6,192 nt of DNA from Chloroflexota bacterium (lineage in GTDB: Bacteria; Chloroflexota; Anaerolineae; Anaerolineales; Anaerolineaceae), in the NCBI GenBank assembly GCA_029777225.1, contig JAKOSR010000031.1:1-6192 (forward strand), in the 5' to 3' direction. This document shows positions 6,151 through 6,192 of this stretch, piece after piece. Made by a program: the position numbers and the translations under genes. How positions within the stretch are numbered: the first letter of the stretch is position 1; the number at the start of each line of letters is the position of its first letter. A model generated the notes under the pieces. That model ran no database searches and was not told where the DNA came from. It saw only the letters and a list, made by a program, of their open reading frames with translations.

Positions 6151-6192
6151 ATGTCACTTGAGAACAAGAAGATTGCGTTTTTGGTCGCTGAA
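6151..6192 (+). CDS. Probable DJ-1/PfpI family protein, 3' partial
   Basis: Only the first 14 residues are inside the window: MSLENKKIAFLVAE. The pattern, a short charged lead then KKIAFLVAE as a first beta-strand, matches the N-terminus of PfpI-like class I glutamine amidotransferase-fold proteins, where a GFED-type motif normally follows. Members act as protein or glyoxal deglycases, peptidases or stress proteins in the cytoplasm. The catalytic Cys and His are outside the window, so the assignment rests on N-terminal resemblance alone. Other Rossmann-like proteins could start this way. It has its own promoter and ribosome binding site, so it seems independent of the ABC operon. Confidence 0.55.
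   Translation, partial: MSLENKKIAFLVAE

Noticed and set aside
5751..6161. A 136-codon + strand frame overlapping the end of the zinc-ribbon gene
   Set aside because: It is out of frame with the conserved CxxC protein, crosses the terminator and overlaps the next gene's start; no domain is seen.

Overview
The window reads as a piece of a Chloroflexota chromosome, most likely Anaerolineae-like. This is inferred from protein style, not from a marker gene. The clues are a huge multidomain secreted protein ending in an LFLPLIMR tail, an ABC-2 export pair of a type I associate with this phylum, and moderately GC-rich codon use. All five genes lie on the + strand.

Region 1 (3-3317) is the 3' part of a gene whose start lies before the window. 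It encodes at least 1104 residues of an ExeM/NucH-type extracellular DNase: an endonuclease/exonuclease/phosphatase core, two tandem copies of an unnamed Trp-rich domain, an Ig-like stretch, an unrecognised domain, three cadherin-like (tandem-95/VCBS-type) repeats and a short C-terminal tail. The 195-base gap after it holds two hairpins, the second a likely terminator, and then a TATAAT promoter element.

Region 2 (3513-6037) is a tight three-gene operon. It encodes an ABC-2 type ATPase of 315 residues, a six-helix permease of 265 residues joined to it by an ATGA overlap, and a 256-residue single-pass membrane protein starting 12 bases after the permease stop. The third protein has a signal peptide, an Ig-like outer domain, one transmembrane helix and a cytoplasmic four-cysteine zinc ribbon. 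The first two should form an exporter of unknown substrate. The third is the most unusual gene here and may be an accessory or sensor part of the exporter.

Region 3 (6038-6192) has a terminator hairpin, an extended -10 promoter directly behind it, a strong ribosome binding site and the first 14 codons of a gene that looks like a DJ-1/PfpI family protein. I found no tRNA, rRNA, CRISPR array, insertion sequence or phage gene.
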